Positions 16,230-24,939 of a stretch of DNA of 64,000 nt are shown in pieces. How positions within the stretch are numbered: position 1 is the stretch's first letter; every line of letters begins with the position of its first letter. Below the pieces are notes generated by a model. It searched no databases and had not been told where the DNA came from. It saw nothing but the letters and a program-made list of their open reading frames with translations. Both the position numbers and the translations under genes were made by a program. The stretch covers positions 1 to 64,000 of the forward strand of contig CALSQF010000002.1 of NCBI GenBank assembly GCA_943788425.1, in the 5' to 3' direction. The DNA is from an uncultured Planktomarina sp. (lineage in GTDB: Bacteria > Pseudomonadota > Alphaproteobacteria > Rhodobacterales > Rhodobacteraceae).

Positions 16230-16655
16230 AAAGCGCAAAACTATTGTCCAATTTCATTATGCGCCGAGATGATTGCTGACCATTGGTCGATAATCGTGCT
16301 GCGAGATATTCCCATATGCAATCAAAGAACCTTTCGATCAATTTTAGCAAATAATAATTAAAGGATTTCTAGTGGTGTGTTAGCTGGCCGTTTGAAACGA
16401 TTGACTGACATTGGATTATTATACTTCAAGGATGATCCTGCGCATTCACAACGAAAGATCTATTGTTTAAGCCCAGCTGCAATAGATCTTGTACCAATTT
16501 TATTAGACATCTCAGCTTGGGTGCTGACACATACCTCGCCTTCTAAGGAGACAATCGAACTGCCATCGGATATGAACCGCCCACAGTCCCAATATTCAAA
16601 AGAATTAACGGATCGATTACGATCATTGCATTTAGATCCGGGCGGTACAGTTTAA
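16230..16655 (+). pseudogene. HxlR-family regulator, interrupted by a stop codon
   Basis: One plus-strand frame reads CPISLCAEMIADHWSIIVLR, then a recognition-helix region, a TAA at 16359-16361, and on through SSGVLAGRLKRLTDIGLL to the C-terminus at 16655. This is the complete HxlR winged-helix pattern except for the single in-frame stop and the lack of an obvious start codon. A GTG at 16377 could give a 92-residue fragment without the N-terminal helices, unlikely to bind DNA. The gene is AT-rich and apparently decayed. Confidence 0.72.
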
Positions 16656-16794
16656 TTATTTAGCTGCACTTAAAGATGTTAGACTTACAGATGACGCACT
16701 GCTCCTGCCCATGCACAACAACGGTGTTCAGAGGTGACTGACGTCTGGGGCAACACTGCTAGTGTGCATTGGCTGGGTTTAAGAGGTTATCCAA

Positions 16795-17328
16795 TCAGTA
16801 AAACTCCAAGCTCTTCACCGATACATCAGCAGTGTAATCCTTACCGTATGCGACAATACCTATAGTTTTGATCTTGCTTTGGTTGAGTGTAGTTCTCATA
16901 AGGGATGATGACTTTACAAAAGCCTCAAACGGAAGCCCTACCTCATTCCATGAACCATTTGTTTGAAAACTTTGCTGATAATAGTGCCAAGGTAATCGAG
17001 TGTTGGTACTCCTGATATGTAAATAATAAAGATCACCGTTGCCTTTAACAGTCAGTTTGATACCTGTTTTGTCCTTCGCCGCCTCCCATGCCACTGGTGA
17101 CCGAACCTGAATAAAACCACCATTATTAGCTGTAGAAACTTCACCGCTCAGCCGAATGACTTGGAATGTTCCTTGATCTTCAAACTGTGCAGTTCCCTCG
17201 GAAATACCACCCATAACTGTATCTGCCAAATAAATCCATTGTCCTGTTTTGATGAGGTTATTAGCCATTGAGCCACCATTTGTGAGGAGCAGTAACAGAG
17301 TAAACAGAGATGCTGTAATCGTCTTCAT
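16795..17328 (-). CDS. CIA30 (complex I intermediate-associated protein 30)-family protein
   Basis: This 177-residue protein has an N-terminal signal-like segment (MKTITASLFTLLLLLTNGGS), so it is probably exported. The CIA30/NDUFAF1 domain follows: WIYLADTVMGGISEGTAQFE, NNGGFIQVRSPV, GIKLTVKGNGDLYYLHIRST and the end IKTIGIVAYGKDYTADV. In mitochondria the family assists complex I assembly, but bacterial exported members have no established function. It stands alone, followed by a short ORF of unknown type. Confidence 0.8.
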   Translation of the reverse strand: MKTITASLFTLLLLLTNGGSMANNLIKTGQWIYLADTVMGGISEGTAQFEDQGTFQVIRLSGEVSTANNGGFIQVRSPVAWEAAKDKTGIKLTVKGNGDLYYLHIRSTNTRLPWHYYQQSFQTNGSWNEVGLPFEAFVKSSSLMRTTLNQSKIKTIGIVAYGKDYTADVSVKSLEFY

Positions 17329-17417
17329 AGCTTTCTCCTTTTGCTCGTATTGACGACATATTGTGAGTTGCCCGTGAATTAAGATTTACTTGTGAGCCGT
17401 TCCGTAATGTAATCCTA

Positions 17418-17630
17418 TTAGTCGCTCTTCTTCTTGAACATATCTATCATCATCATAATTCTCATCACGAAGCCTTTGAAGGATTGTTTAGCGAACTCAG
17501 GTTTATCTGCATCAGGCATATCATATTTCCGATCTTTTAGCTTAATAAATGTTTCTGTAAGCCTAACTCCGCACGCTGTAACAAGTAAATCTTTACCTTT
17601 GATACACACCTGCAAAAAGGGCCAAACCAA
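17418..17630 (-). CDS. Short ORF of unknown function, possibly a gene fragment
   Basis: A 70-codon ORF begins with TTG and lacks a clear ribosome site. The C-terminal part is charged and amphipathic (DADKPEFAKQSFKGFVMRIM) and ends in lysines. It could be the 3' piece of a longer gene cut upstream, or a small protein. I do not recognise a family. Confidence 0.3.
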   Translation of the reverse strand: MVWPFLQVCIKGKDLLVTACGVRLTETFIKLKDRKYDMPDADKPEFAKQSFKGFVMRIMMMIDMFKKKSD

Positions 17631-17822
17631 TTCGTTATGTTATGAATCTAGGGGGGCATTGAGGCCCACACAGAGGCTTTCAAAAGCACGATAGCTTAGG
17701 TTTATGAGGCAGTGTGCGCTAGGGAGTTCGGTGCAACAGGCAGCGTAATTGAGTGTTCTATCGACTTGAGCCTCCTCATTTTTACTGGTCCAGGGCTATG
17801 TTTAGGAAACGGAGGACTGAGA

Positions 17823-18101
17823 ATGGCGAACAGGTGACTAAAGCCGGAAGATATTATCACGAAGTTGCGGCAAGTTGAGGTGTTGATGGGGCAAGGTATG
17901 TCCCGTCTGGATGCAATCAGACGGATAGGGGTTGTTGAACAAACCTATTACCGTTGGCGTAAGCAGTACGGCGGAATGGGCTTAAATCAATTGAAGGAAC
18001 TGAAGCATCTTCAGAAGGAGAATGAACAGCTGAGAAGAGCCGTGTCTGATTTGACACTCGACAAATTGATCTTGAAAGAAGCCGCAAAGGGAAACTTCTA
18101 A
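17823..18101 (+). pseudogene. IS3 transposase orfA with early stop
   Basis: The frame begins MANR, hits TGA at 17835-17837, and continues as LKPEDIITKLRQVEVLMGQG, with the HTH DAIRRIGVVEQTYYRWRKQY and a coiled coil LKHLQKENEQLRRAV. The stop looks like CGA changed to TGA. Restart at the downstream GTG or ATG would lose the first residues only. Confidence 0.78.
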
Positions 18102-18102
18102 G

Positions 18103-18949
18103 CCCCGCTCGTCGTCGTGCTTGCATTAATCATGTGCGCATCCATTTCAAAGTCTCGGAACGGCGAGCGTGTCGAGTACTGGGGCAACATCGCTCTACAC
18201 AGAGACATGCCCCCAACGGGCACGCTGATGAAGACAGACTTGTTGCGGACATGATCGAGCTGTCCAGACAGTTTGGTAGATACGGTTATCGCAGGATTGC
18301 AGCATTGCTCAGAGAAGCAGGTTGGTGCGTCAGCGATGGCCGTATTGAAAGCCTGTGGCGACGAGAGGGGCTAAAGGTTCCACAGAAACAACCGAAGAAG
18401 GGAAGACTATGGTTGAATGACGGATCATGCGTTCGACTGCGGCCTGAGTATCGCAATCATGTCTGGAGTTATGACTTCGTTCATTGCCGAACTGATGATG
18501 GTAAAGTCTTTCGAACATTGAACATTCTAGACGAGTTTAGCCGGGAGTGTTTAGCCATCAAGATCGATCGGAAGCTGAACTCAACGAATGTGATAGATGC
18601 CCTAACCGATCTATTTATAATGCGTGGCTCTCCAGCATTTATACGGTCTGACAACGGACCTGAGTTCATCGCTTAAGCGGTAAGAGACTGGATAGCAGCT
18701 GTGGGAGCAAAGACAGCTTATATAGAGCCAGGCAGCCCTTGGGAGAACGGATACTGTGAAAGCTTTAATGGCAGGTTCAGAGATGAACTGCTCAATGGTG
18801 AGATATTCTACAGCCTACGAGAAGCACAAATCATCATCGACAAATGGAGGAAACATTACACCACAAAGAGACCACACAGTGCATTGGGCTATCGCCCACC
18901 AGCTCTTGAAACCATCATACAACTAGATCAGAGGCCAATCATGCACTAA
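18103..18949 (+). pseudogene. IS3 transposase orfB with internal stop
   Basis: The catalytic frame includes the DDE aspartates (YDFVHC, IRSDNGPEFIA) but is broken by TAA at 18674-18676, directly after the second aspartate motif. The rest, with the glutamate in NGYCESFNG and the end [14 protein letters not shown], continues in frame. The transposase is therefore split before its last catalytic residue. Confidence 0.8.
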
Positions 18950-19128
18950 TAATTAAATTGGCCCAGTCAGATGAAGCTGCTCAAGATGATGATACGAATT
19001 CTCATCGAAAACTCCTCTCGGTGATCTCCAGGCATTGAGCCACGCAAGGTAATTGCCAAAATTTACGACAGTGACATTTAACACTGTTAAAGTTTACCGG
19101 ATACTAATAGCTAACAGCAGGTTTTACA

Positions 19129-20034
19129 GTGATACAGATTCCAGTCGTCTATAACGATACTTACGACATAAATGTGCCAGAAAGTCATCGTTTTAATGGG
19201 ACAAAGTTCTCTAAGTTAGTGAGCCAACTAAAACAGAGTGATTTTTACCGAAGGTTACATTTCCACCATTCTTCACCAGTTCGCTATCAAGATGTTTTAC
19301 GAACCCATGCCATTGATTACGTTCAACGCGTTGTGCAAGGAACTTTATCTAAGGAGGAAGTACGGCAAATCAACCTGCCGATAGACAACCAACTGGTCAA
19401 ACGCAGCTTTTTGGCTTTGAACGGTACTTTTACCACAGCACTAAAGGCTTTAGAAGAAGGCGTTGCCTGTCATGCCGCAGGAGGAACGCATCATGCGCAT
19501 TATTCTAATGGATTAGGATTTTGTGTTTTTAACGACTTGGCTTTTACTGCTCTGAACTTGATAGAACATGGTTTAGCCGAAAAGGTCTTGATCCTAGACT
19601 TAGACGTACATCAAGGTGATGGAACCATTGACATATGCAATGGTAAGCCCGGCATATATACTTGTTCTTTGCACTGTGAGCAAAACTTTCCATTCCAAAA
19701 GCGTCAAGGTACCCTTGACATAGCACTCAATAGCCATCTGGAGGACACCGACTATCTAGATAAGTTGTGCAGTACTTTTAAATCCATCTCTAAAGATTTT
19801 ACGCCGGACATTGTTTTGTACGATGCTGGTGTAGACGTATTTTTCGGTGACCAACTGGGGAATTTGGATTTAACGCTAGAAGGCATTTTGAAGCGAGATT
19901 GTGCCGTTTTAGAGTACTTTAAGAACCGCAACACACCAATAGCCACAGTAATCGGAGGTGGCTATAGCCCATGTGATACCGACATTGCACGGCGACACCT
20001 CTCCATTTTTCGAGCAGCTACAGATGTATTTTAG
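19129..20034 (+). CDS. Histone-deacetylase-family zinc amidohydrolase
   Basis: This 301-residue enzyme belongs to the arginase/deacetylase superfamily, which removes acetyl groups from acetyl-lysine, polyamines or similar substrates. The active site is intact: the histidine pair in AAGGTHHAHYSNGLGFCVFN, the zinc ligands in LDLDVHQGDGT and VLYDAGVDVF, and the C-terminal GGGY. The N-terminus (VVYNDTYDINVPESHRF) resembles HDAC11-like members. The start is GTG at 19129, because the fold begins there. It is AT-rich, stands alone between a decayed IS3 element and an IS6 remnant, and was probably acquired horizontally. The true substrate is unknown. Confidence 0.88.
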   Translation: MIQIPVVYNDTYDINVPESHRFNGTKFSKLVSQLKQSDFYRRLHFHHSSPVRYQDVLRTHAIDYVQRVVQGTLSKEEVRQINLPIDNQLVKRSFLALNGTFTTALKALEEGVACHAAGGTHHAHYSNGLGFCVFNDLAFTALNLIEHGLAEKVLILDLDVHQGDGTIDICNGKPGIYTCSLHCEQNFPFQKRQGTLDIALNSHLEDTDYLDKLCSTFKSISKDFTPDIVLYDAGVDVFFGDQLGNLDLTLEGILKRDCAVLEYFKNRNTPIATVIGGGYSPCDTDIARRHLSIFRAATDVF

Positions 20035-20076
20035 CAAAATCAGAGTTTATGAACTTAGCCCACAGTGGAAATTAAA

Positions 20077-20127
20077 CCCCACGGCAAAGCACATATGCTT
20101 AACCCCTGATAATGCTTCGTAAGATAA
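20077..20127. repeat. 51-bp dispersed repeat, copy 1
   Basis: It matches 33931-33981 at about 44 of 51 positions by eye (shared cores CCCACGGCAA, GCACATA and GATAATGCTTC). It lies 42 bases after the deacetylase gene. The origin is unknown; a transposon end is possible. Confidence 0.6.
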
Positions 20128-20224
20128 TGGTTCACATTATAAAGGCGACGTCGCCAATGTCATCAAATAACATCATTCACATGAGGCGACAGGACACGAC
20201 ACACCCCTATAGGGATGTCGGATG

Positions 20225-20481
20225 TCGTCTGTGATCTGTTGGAGGTACAAAAAGCTATGGGAGATTGATAACCATCTGAAAACTTTATGGCCAGCATCCA
20301 GCACCATGCTCATGGTGAAGGTCTTATAAATTATGAAGTTAAAGTGGGAGCCGAACATACAGCGTAACAGTCAGATAATCTCTAGGCTTGTTTTGGAATA
20401 GCGGAATGGAGAATGTTCTGTCATTCACGGACGCTACAAATACACCGTGTCCACTTGAACCGAGTTTGATCTGACATTGCC
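20225..20481 (-). mobile_element. Degenerate IS6-family transposase remnant
   Basis: Read on the minus strand from a terminal repeat (GGCAATGTCAGATCAAA at 20465-20481), the sequence translates to a decayed IS6 N-terminus (FRYSKTSLEII then MFGSH), recognisable beside RYFKTNPEIIRLAVML of the copy at 6080-6434. Frameshifts and stops are frequent. The other bases of the 20035-20495 gap show no gene. Confidence 0.65.
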
Positions 20482-20495
20482 TCATTTTTTTTAGG

Positions 20496-21536
20496 CTATT
20501 CGTAGCCCGTCATTTCAAGGTAACCACGCCCCGTGTGGCTGCCTTGAACGGTAATCGGACCCTCCCAGTAAGGGACTGAAGTATTCATCCATGACTGCGG
20601 GTTGATCGCAGTCACCTCGACAGCCACCCCACGATCAGGCAACCGCACATTCCATGTGGTCGGCACATCACGTCCGCCAATATCAGAGATCGCAACCGGG
20701 TCAGCTTTAAACGCGCTGTTGGAATAGGAAGTTGTGGTGCCATCAGGGTCAATCCACGTTGCAGAAGTATAGACGCTACCATCGGTTTGGCGCAGGCGAA
20801 ACCCCATTAATTTGCCATCCTCCAACGACAACGAGAACCAGTCCCATCCAGTTTGATTGTCAGAGAGCGGCTGAGATGACCATTCGCGATCTAGCCAAGC
20901 ATCCCCAGCGACTTCTATGTTGCCCGTTGGAAGAATCAGGGTTCCTTCAATTGCGTAGAACGGTTGCGAGTAGTAAAATGAAGCATGACCCTCTGCCGAT
21001 TTTACCGAGTATCCCTCATCGCCGTGAAATACTAAAGGACCGTCTGAATTCAGGACCATATCATAAGCAAAGTCAGGCCCACTCGCAGTCATGGTCAGCG
21101 TGGCAAAATCAGGGCCTACTAGCTGCCAATCGTCAATCCAAGCCTCAAACGGGTCGGCCTGTACCCCCGCCTGTCCAATACCACCACGGGCAAGACGCTC
21201 GGTCACGAAATGTGCGTCAGGAGTGGTGACCGCCGCATGACCCATCCACAGCTGGGGCGAAGACCACCCTTGCCCACCATCCGACGTAAGGGCAGAGCGA
21301 AACAGCGTCCATTGAAGACCGTACGGCGTCCCATCAAGACCTTCGAGGTTAGCAGTCAGATACCACCATTCAATCCGATAATCATCGTGGGAACCATGAT
21401 CGATTGGAAAATCAAATTGTGCTGGGCGCTGCGGAGACGAAAAACCGTCGGCATCAGTGCCGAGGCCCGCGAAGCCCTGTGCACTTGCGGTGATGGGCGA
21501 GAGCAAAAGGAGAAAGACTCTAGCGTTCATTTGCAA
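20496..21536 (-). CDS. AttH/CrtC-like lipocalin-fold exported protein
   Basis: This 346-residue protein has a signal peptide (MNARVFLLLLSPITASA). Typical AttH features are FDFPIDHGSHDDYRIEWWYL near the start, LQWTLFRSAL, and the central AWLDREWSSQPL with GWDWFSLSLEDG. The family forms a double lipocalin-like barrel related to carotenoid 1,2-hydratase. The start overlaps the end of the preceding permease gene by 17 bases. Together the three genes match the attEFGH-type ABC cassette, in which AttH is thought to be the secreted or periplasmic partner of a MacB/LolE-like exporter. The transported substrate is unknown. Confidence 0.87.
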   Translation of the reverse strand: MQMNARVFLLLLSPITASAQGFAGLGTDADGFSSPQRPAQFDFPIDHGSHDDYRIEWWYLTANLEGLDGTPYGLQWTLFRSALTSDGGQGWSSPQLWMGHAAVTTPDAHFVTERLARGGIGQAGVQADPFEAWIDDWQLVGPDFATLTMTASGPDFAYDMVLNSDGPLVFHGDEGYSVKSAEGHASFYYSQPFYAIEGTLILPTGNIEVAGDAWLDREWSSQPLSDNQTGWDWFSLSLEDGKLMGFRLRQTDGSVYTSATWIDPDGTTTSYSNSAFKADPVAISDIGGRDVPTTWNVRLPDRGVAVEVTAINPQSWMNTSVPYWEGPITVQGSHTGRGYLEMTGYE

Positions 21537-23904
21537 ACACTTTCAGCAAGTCCGCTGGCTGCGTCCGAGCAAGCTTTGTTGCAGGCCAGAGCGCGGCGAT
21601 AACAGCAGCGGCCACCGCAAAGGCAGCTAGGCGCGCGTAGTCCAGTGGAAATAAGAACAGCGGCAAACGCCATCCGAAGGCCTCAACATTTACAACTGCC
21701 AACAACGTCCATCCCAGCGAGATCCCGAGCGGCAATGCAAGAGCCGTGGTGAGTAGCGCCAAAAGGACGGCACGGACGATTTCCAAACGGCCCAGCCGCG
21801 CACGAGTAATGCCCTGTGCCCAGACAGGAGCAAGTTGTGGGATACGCATGGTAGTGAGGGTCAACAAACTCATCAAAATGGCAAAGCCCGCCACGGCGAG
21901 TGTCAGTATATTGAGCGCACCTGTCACCGTGAAGGTCCGATCAAACACCGCTAATGAAAACGCCTTGATACCTGCTTGATTGATCATATTTACCTCATTG
22001 AGGCCGAAGTCTTTGCGAAGATCGAGAGATAGGGCCGTCACACGCGACGGATCCATGCGCACGCCGAACCTAAGGGGGAAGATATCGGGAAATAGGGCTG
22101 CGAACTTGGCTTCAGTAATGATGACCTGCCCGATTGGATTGCCATAATCGCCATAAATACCGAAAACTTTAAAGGGTTGCCCTGCAATCGTAATTTCATC
22201 ACCAATTGCGATGCCCGCGCGACGGGCGAGTTGCTCATTAATCGCAGCAGCCTGTCCGGCTTCAATCAGCGGCCAAGCGTCGGGTACAGCATCCAAAAAC
22301 AGCCAATTATCGCGGTATGTTGCATGAGCTATAGGACCGTAGATTTCAGATGGAAGGCCGCGGATGTCTTGATTAGCAGACTGAATTGGCAGAACCTTGT
22401 CAACACGGAGTTCAAGATAGGCGCGCAGGCTGGCGGCCTGTTGCGCGTCATCCGCATAAACGTAAAATTCCGAAGCAAGCCGTTGGTCAAGGAACCCTGT
22501 GAAGGTCAAACGGAAACTGCTCACCATCGTAGAGACACCAACGTTAGCAGCCATCGCGATCAAAAGCGCCATCAGCGCCAGCGACAGGCCCGGAAGTTGT
22601 TGGCGCGTATCCGCCCAGAACCATTCCTCTATAATCGATTTGGCATGGCGCACGGCAGCGGCAAGTAGACCGTCTAATATAACGGGTAGGGCAAGGGCCG
22701 CCCCAATCAGAAGAGCGGCAAGCATGGCAAAACCGGCCGCCAGCCCACTGCCCAACCAGCCTAGCAGACAGGCTGCAACAAGAAGGAACATAGCGAACAC
22801 CGTTTGTATCAGGCGACTACGCCTGGCCTGCATCGCCCAAGCATGTGGCCGCGCCGACGCAAGCAGGGGCATACGTGCCAAGTTCCAAAGCGACGCGGCT
22901 GCCGCCAAAGCCGTACCACCCACAGCAATGAGAAGACCAGAGACCCACCATTCCGGCCGAAACTGCAAGGTGCCTGAAATTGATTGCCCATAAAGACCCG
23001 ATATAGTGGCGGCAACGTCAGGCAACAGTGCGGCAGCTATGAAATAGCCAAGCCCGACGCCGATCATGCCAGCCAAGACTGAGATACCGACCAGTTCAAA
23101 TGCGATAAGGGCGATCAGGTTCACTAGGGGAAAGCCCAGTGCGCGCAAAGTGCGCATGACCGGTCGACGTTGTTCAAGTGCGAGGCCGATGGTGCCATGC
23201 ACAATGAAAATTCCCACTACAAATGAGAGGAGGCCAAAGGCCGTTAGATTTAAATGGAAACTATCTGTCAAACGCCCCACGTCCGATCCACTTTGCGGCG
23301 GGATCAGTTCGAAATTTGGGGCGATCACTTCAAGTGGGGGCTGTGTGATCGGTTGTTGTGGCGCAACGATTAGGCGTGAAATCTGCCCATCTAATCCCAA
23401 CAATATTTGTGCAGTGCCAACATCTGTTAGAATAACAGCAGGGGGTAGATCGGATAACGGGAATTTGCGTACATCTACCTCACCCAACCGCTCAAGTGTT
23501 TCTTGGGTCGCAAACAAGATACCGCTTGTGATCATATCGACCGTCAACTTACCGTCACTCGGACCAACATGCGTCAGACCACCCGGAGATGTCAGGACAT
23601 CTGTTCCAATCAAACGGATGCCGTCCAATCGCCCTTCAACAACAGGGCTGACAAGCCAGCCCGCACGTCGCAAGGCAATGAAATCTTCCTGCGGTATTGT
23701 GCCTGTGCGAGCAATTATCTGGGCGAACATCCCCTCACCCAAAGTTTCAGCGGCGGCATCATATGAGGCGCGGGCTTCGGTGTTAACCGCCTGAACTCCC
23801 GACCAAAGCGCTGTCGCCAAAGACAGCCCCACCACCAACGTGAATAACTGCATCGGATTGCGGCGCCAATGGGACAGCAACACTAAAAGACCCACATTCG
23901 TCAT
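21520..23904 (-). CDS. FtsX/LolE-type ABC permease (AttFG-like)
   Basis: This 794-residue membrane protein has two FtsX-like units: an N-terminal helix (residues about 18-38), a large periplasmic domain, three helices around residues 220-340, another block around 360-470, a second periplasmic domain, and three final helices (about 665-785). The size equals a fusion of two FtsX permeases. It overlaps the ATPase gene by ATGA at its start and attH at its end. It should use the AttE-like ATPase to drive substrate or lipoprotein movement, as MacB- or LolCDE-type systems do by mechanotransmission. This role is inferred from the family. Confidence 0.87.
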   Translation of the reverse strand: MTNVGLLVLLSHWRRNPMQLFTLVVGLSLATALWSGVQAVNTEARASYDAAAETLGEGMFAQIIARTGTIPQEDFIALRRAGWLVSPVVEGRLDGIRLIGTDVLTSPGGLTHVGPSDGKLTVDMITSGILFATQETLERLGEVDVRKFPLSDLPPAVILTDVGTAQILLGLDGQISRLIVAPQQPITQPPLEVIAPNFELIPPQSGSDVGRLTDSFHLNLTAFGLLSFVVGIFIVHGTIGLALEQRRPVMRTLRALGFPLVNLIALIAFELVGISVLAGMIGVGLGYFIAAALLPDVAATISGLYGQSISGTLQFRPEWWVSGLLIAVGGTALAAAASLWNLARMPLLASARPHAWAMQARRSRLIQTVFAMFLLVAACLLGWLGSGLAAGFAMLAALLIGAALALPVILDGLLAAAVRHAKSIIEEWFWADTRQQLPGLSLALMALLIAMAANVGVSTMVSSFRLTFTGFLDQRLASEFYVYADDAQQAASLRAYLELRVDKVLPIQSANQDIRGLPSEIYGPIAHATYRDNWLFLDAVPDAWPLIEAGQAAAINEQLARRAGIAIGDEITIAGQPFKVFGIYGDYGNPIGQVIITEAKFAALFPDIFPLRFGVRMDPSRVTALSLDLRKDFGLNEVNMINQAGIKAFSLAVFDRTFTVTGALNILTLAVAGFAILMSLLTLTTMRIPQLAPVWAQGITRARLGRLEIVRAVLLALLTTALALPLGISLGWTLLAVVNVEAFGWRLPLFLFPLDYARLAAFAVAAAVIAALWPATKLARTQPADLLKVFANER

Positions 23905-24569
23905 TTCTCAGCACATTCGATTTGGCCTGCGCGCAAGTGTAAGCGGCGGCCCATACGTCCCGCTAGCCGATGTGAATGGGTGACCAACAACAGGGCACAA
24001 TCAGTTTCTATCGCAAGGGTCATCATAAGCTCCATGACCTTGTCGGCTGTTTCTTCATCCAGATTACCAGTAGGCTCATCAGCAAGAATGAGTGCGGGCT
24101 TCGACGCCAAGGTGCGCGCGATCGCGACACGCTGTTGCTGACCGCCTGAAAGTTGTTCAGGATATTTCCCCAATTGTGCAAACAACCCCAGACGGTCTGC
24201 CAATTCCTTGATCCAGTTCTGGTCTAAACGGCCTGAAAGGCGGGCATGGAACCCAATATTGGACGCCACGGTCAGGGATGGAATCAGGTTGAACTGTTGA
24301 AACACTACGCCAACCTTGTCACGGCGTATACCTGCGCGCCCAGCATCATCCATCGCCCCGATATCCACACCATCAACTGCCACAATACCGCTGTCAGGTT
24401 GATCGAGGCCTCCAATAATATGGAGCAATGTACTTTTACCACTGCCCGATTCGCCTGTGAGAGCAAGTGTTTCGCCCCGCGCTAGACGCATTTTAACACC
24501 CCGCAGAACAGACAAATGGCCATCAGGTCCGGCGTAAGACTTGTGCAGATCGCTTACGGATAGAAGCAT
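23901..24569 (-). CDS. ABC transporter ATP-binding protein (AttE/LolD-like)
   Basis: This 222-residue ATPase has Walker A GESGSGKSTL, the Q loop VFQQFNLIPSLT, signature LSGGQQQR, Walker B ALILADEPTGNLDEET and the H loop TDCALLLVTHS. TGNLDEET after Walker B is characteristic of the MacB/LolD class. I chose the ATG at 24569 (MLLSVSDLHKSY), preceded by GGAGG, instead of an upstream in-frame ATG at 24608. It is first in the three-gene att-like operon. Confidence 0.9.
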   Translation of the reverse strand: MLLSVSDLHKSYAGPDGHLSVLRGVKMRLARGETLALTGESGSGKSTLLHIIGGLDQPDSGIVAVDGVDIGAMDDAGRAGIRRDKVGVVFQQFNLIPSLTVASNIGFHARLSGRLDQNWIKELADRLGLFAQLGKYPEQLSGGQQQRVAIARTLASKPALILADEPTGNLDEETADKVMELMMTLAIETDCALLLVTHSHRLAGRMGRRLHLRAGQIECAEK

Positions 24570-24692
24570 GTGGTCGGTTGATCCTCCAGTAATTAGGAAC
24601 TTAGTCAATAAACTAGCTGTCAGGCAAAAGATTGAAAGGTGTGTTGGGTTTTGCGAATATTCATCGTCGCAACTCCAGACTAGGAAGTTTGA

Positions 24693-24820
24693 GGTTGCTG
24701 TCAGTCAAACAGGAAGTCTTTGCGGGCGCACAGTGTAGCTTGAACCTATGCGCTCAACAAGTGGTGCTACTCAGCGAAAGCTGTGACACGGTTCAGCTTG
24801 CAATTTAATCGTAAAACACT
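24693..24820 (-). mobile_element. IS6-family 3'-end remnant
   Basis: The minus strand encodes a decayed IS6 C-terminus (LNCKLNRVTAFAE) followed by a stop and a diverged terminal repeat (GGTTGCTGTCAGTCAAAC at 24693-24710, read on plus). It closely matches the scars at 26301-26430 and 43471-43555. It sits between the att-like operon and the COQ8-type gene; no gene is visible in 24610-24939. Confidence 0.65.
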
Positions 24821-24939
24821 CGATGATTATCCAATCTAGTTTATCCTTCTAATTCTAACATTTCTAATAATTTTTGACAATATATCAGATTTTATGGGTG
24901 CTGTGTTGCAACTGCGGGCAATCCAGCTACCTGACTCCG

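Larger units (their letters stand above)
17767..18983 (+). mobile_element. Decayed IS3-family element
   Basis: The 1.2-kb element has recognisable terminal inverted repeats: TGAGCCTCCTCAT at the left and, read inward, TGAGCAGCTTCAT at the right, both continuing into ACTGG-CCA. It carries orfA and orfB, each disrupted by a nonsense codon. It belongs to a different IS3 subgroup from the copy at 4878-6076. No target duplication is evident. Confidence 0.82.

Noticed and set aside
16377..16655. A functional 92-residue regulator starting at GTG 16377
   Set aside because: The upstream in-frame sequence continues the HxlR fold beyond a single stop codon, so this is better described as the 3' part of a pseudogene.
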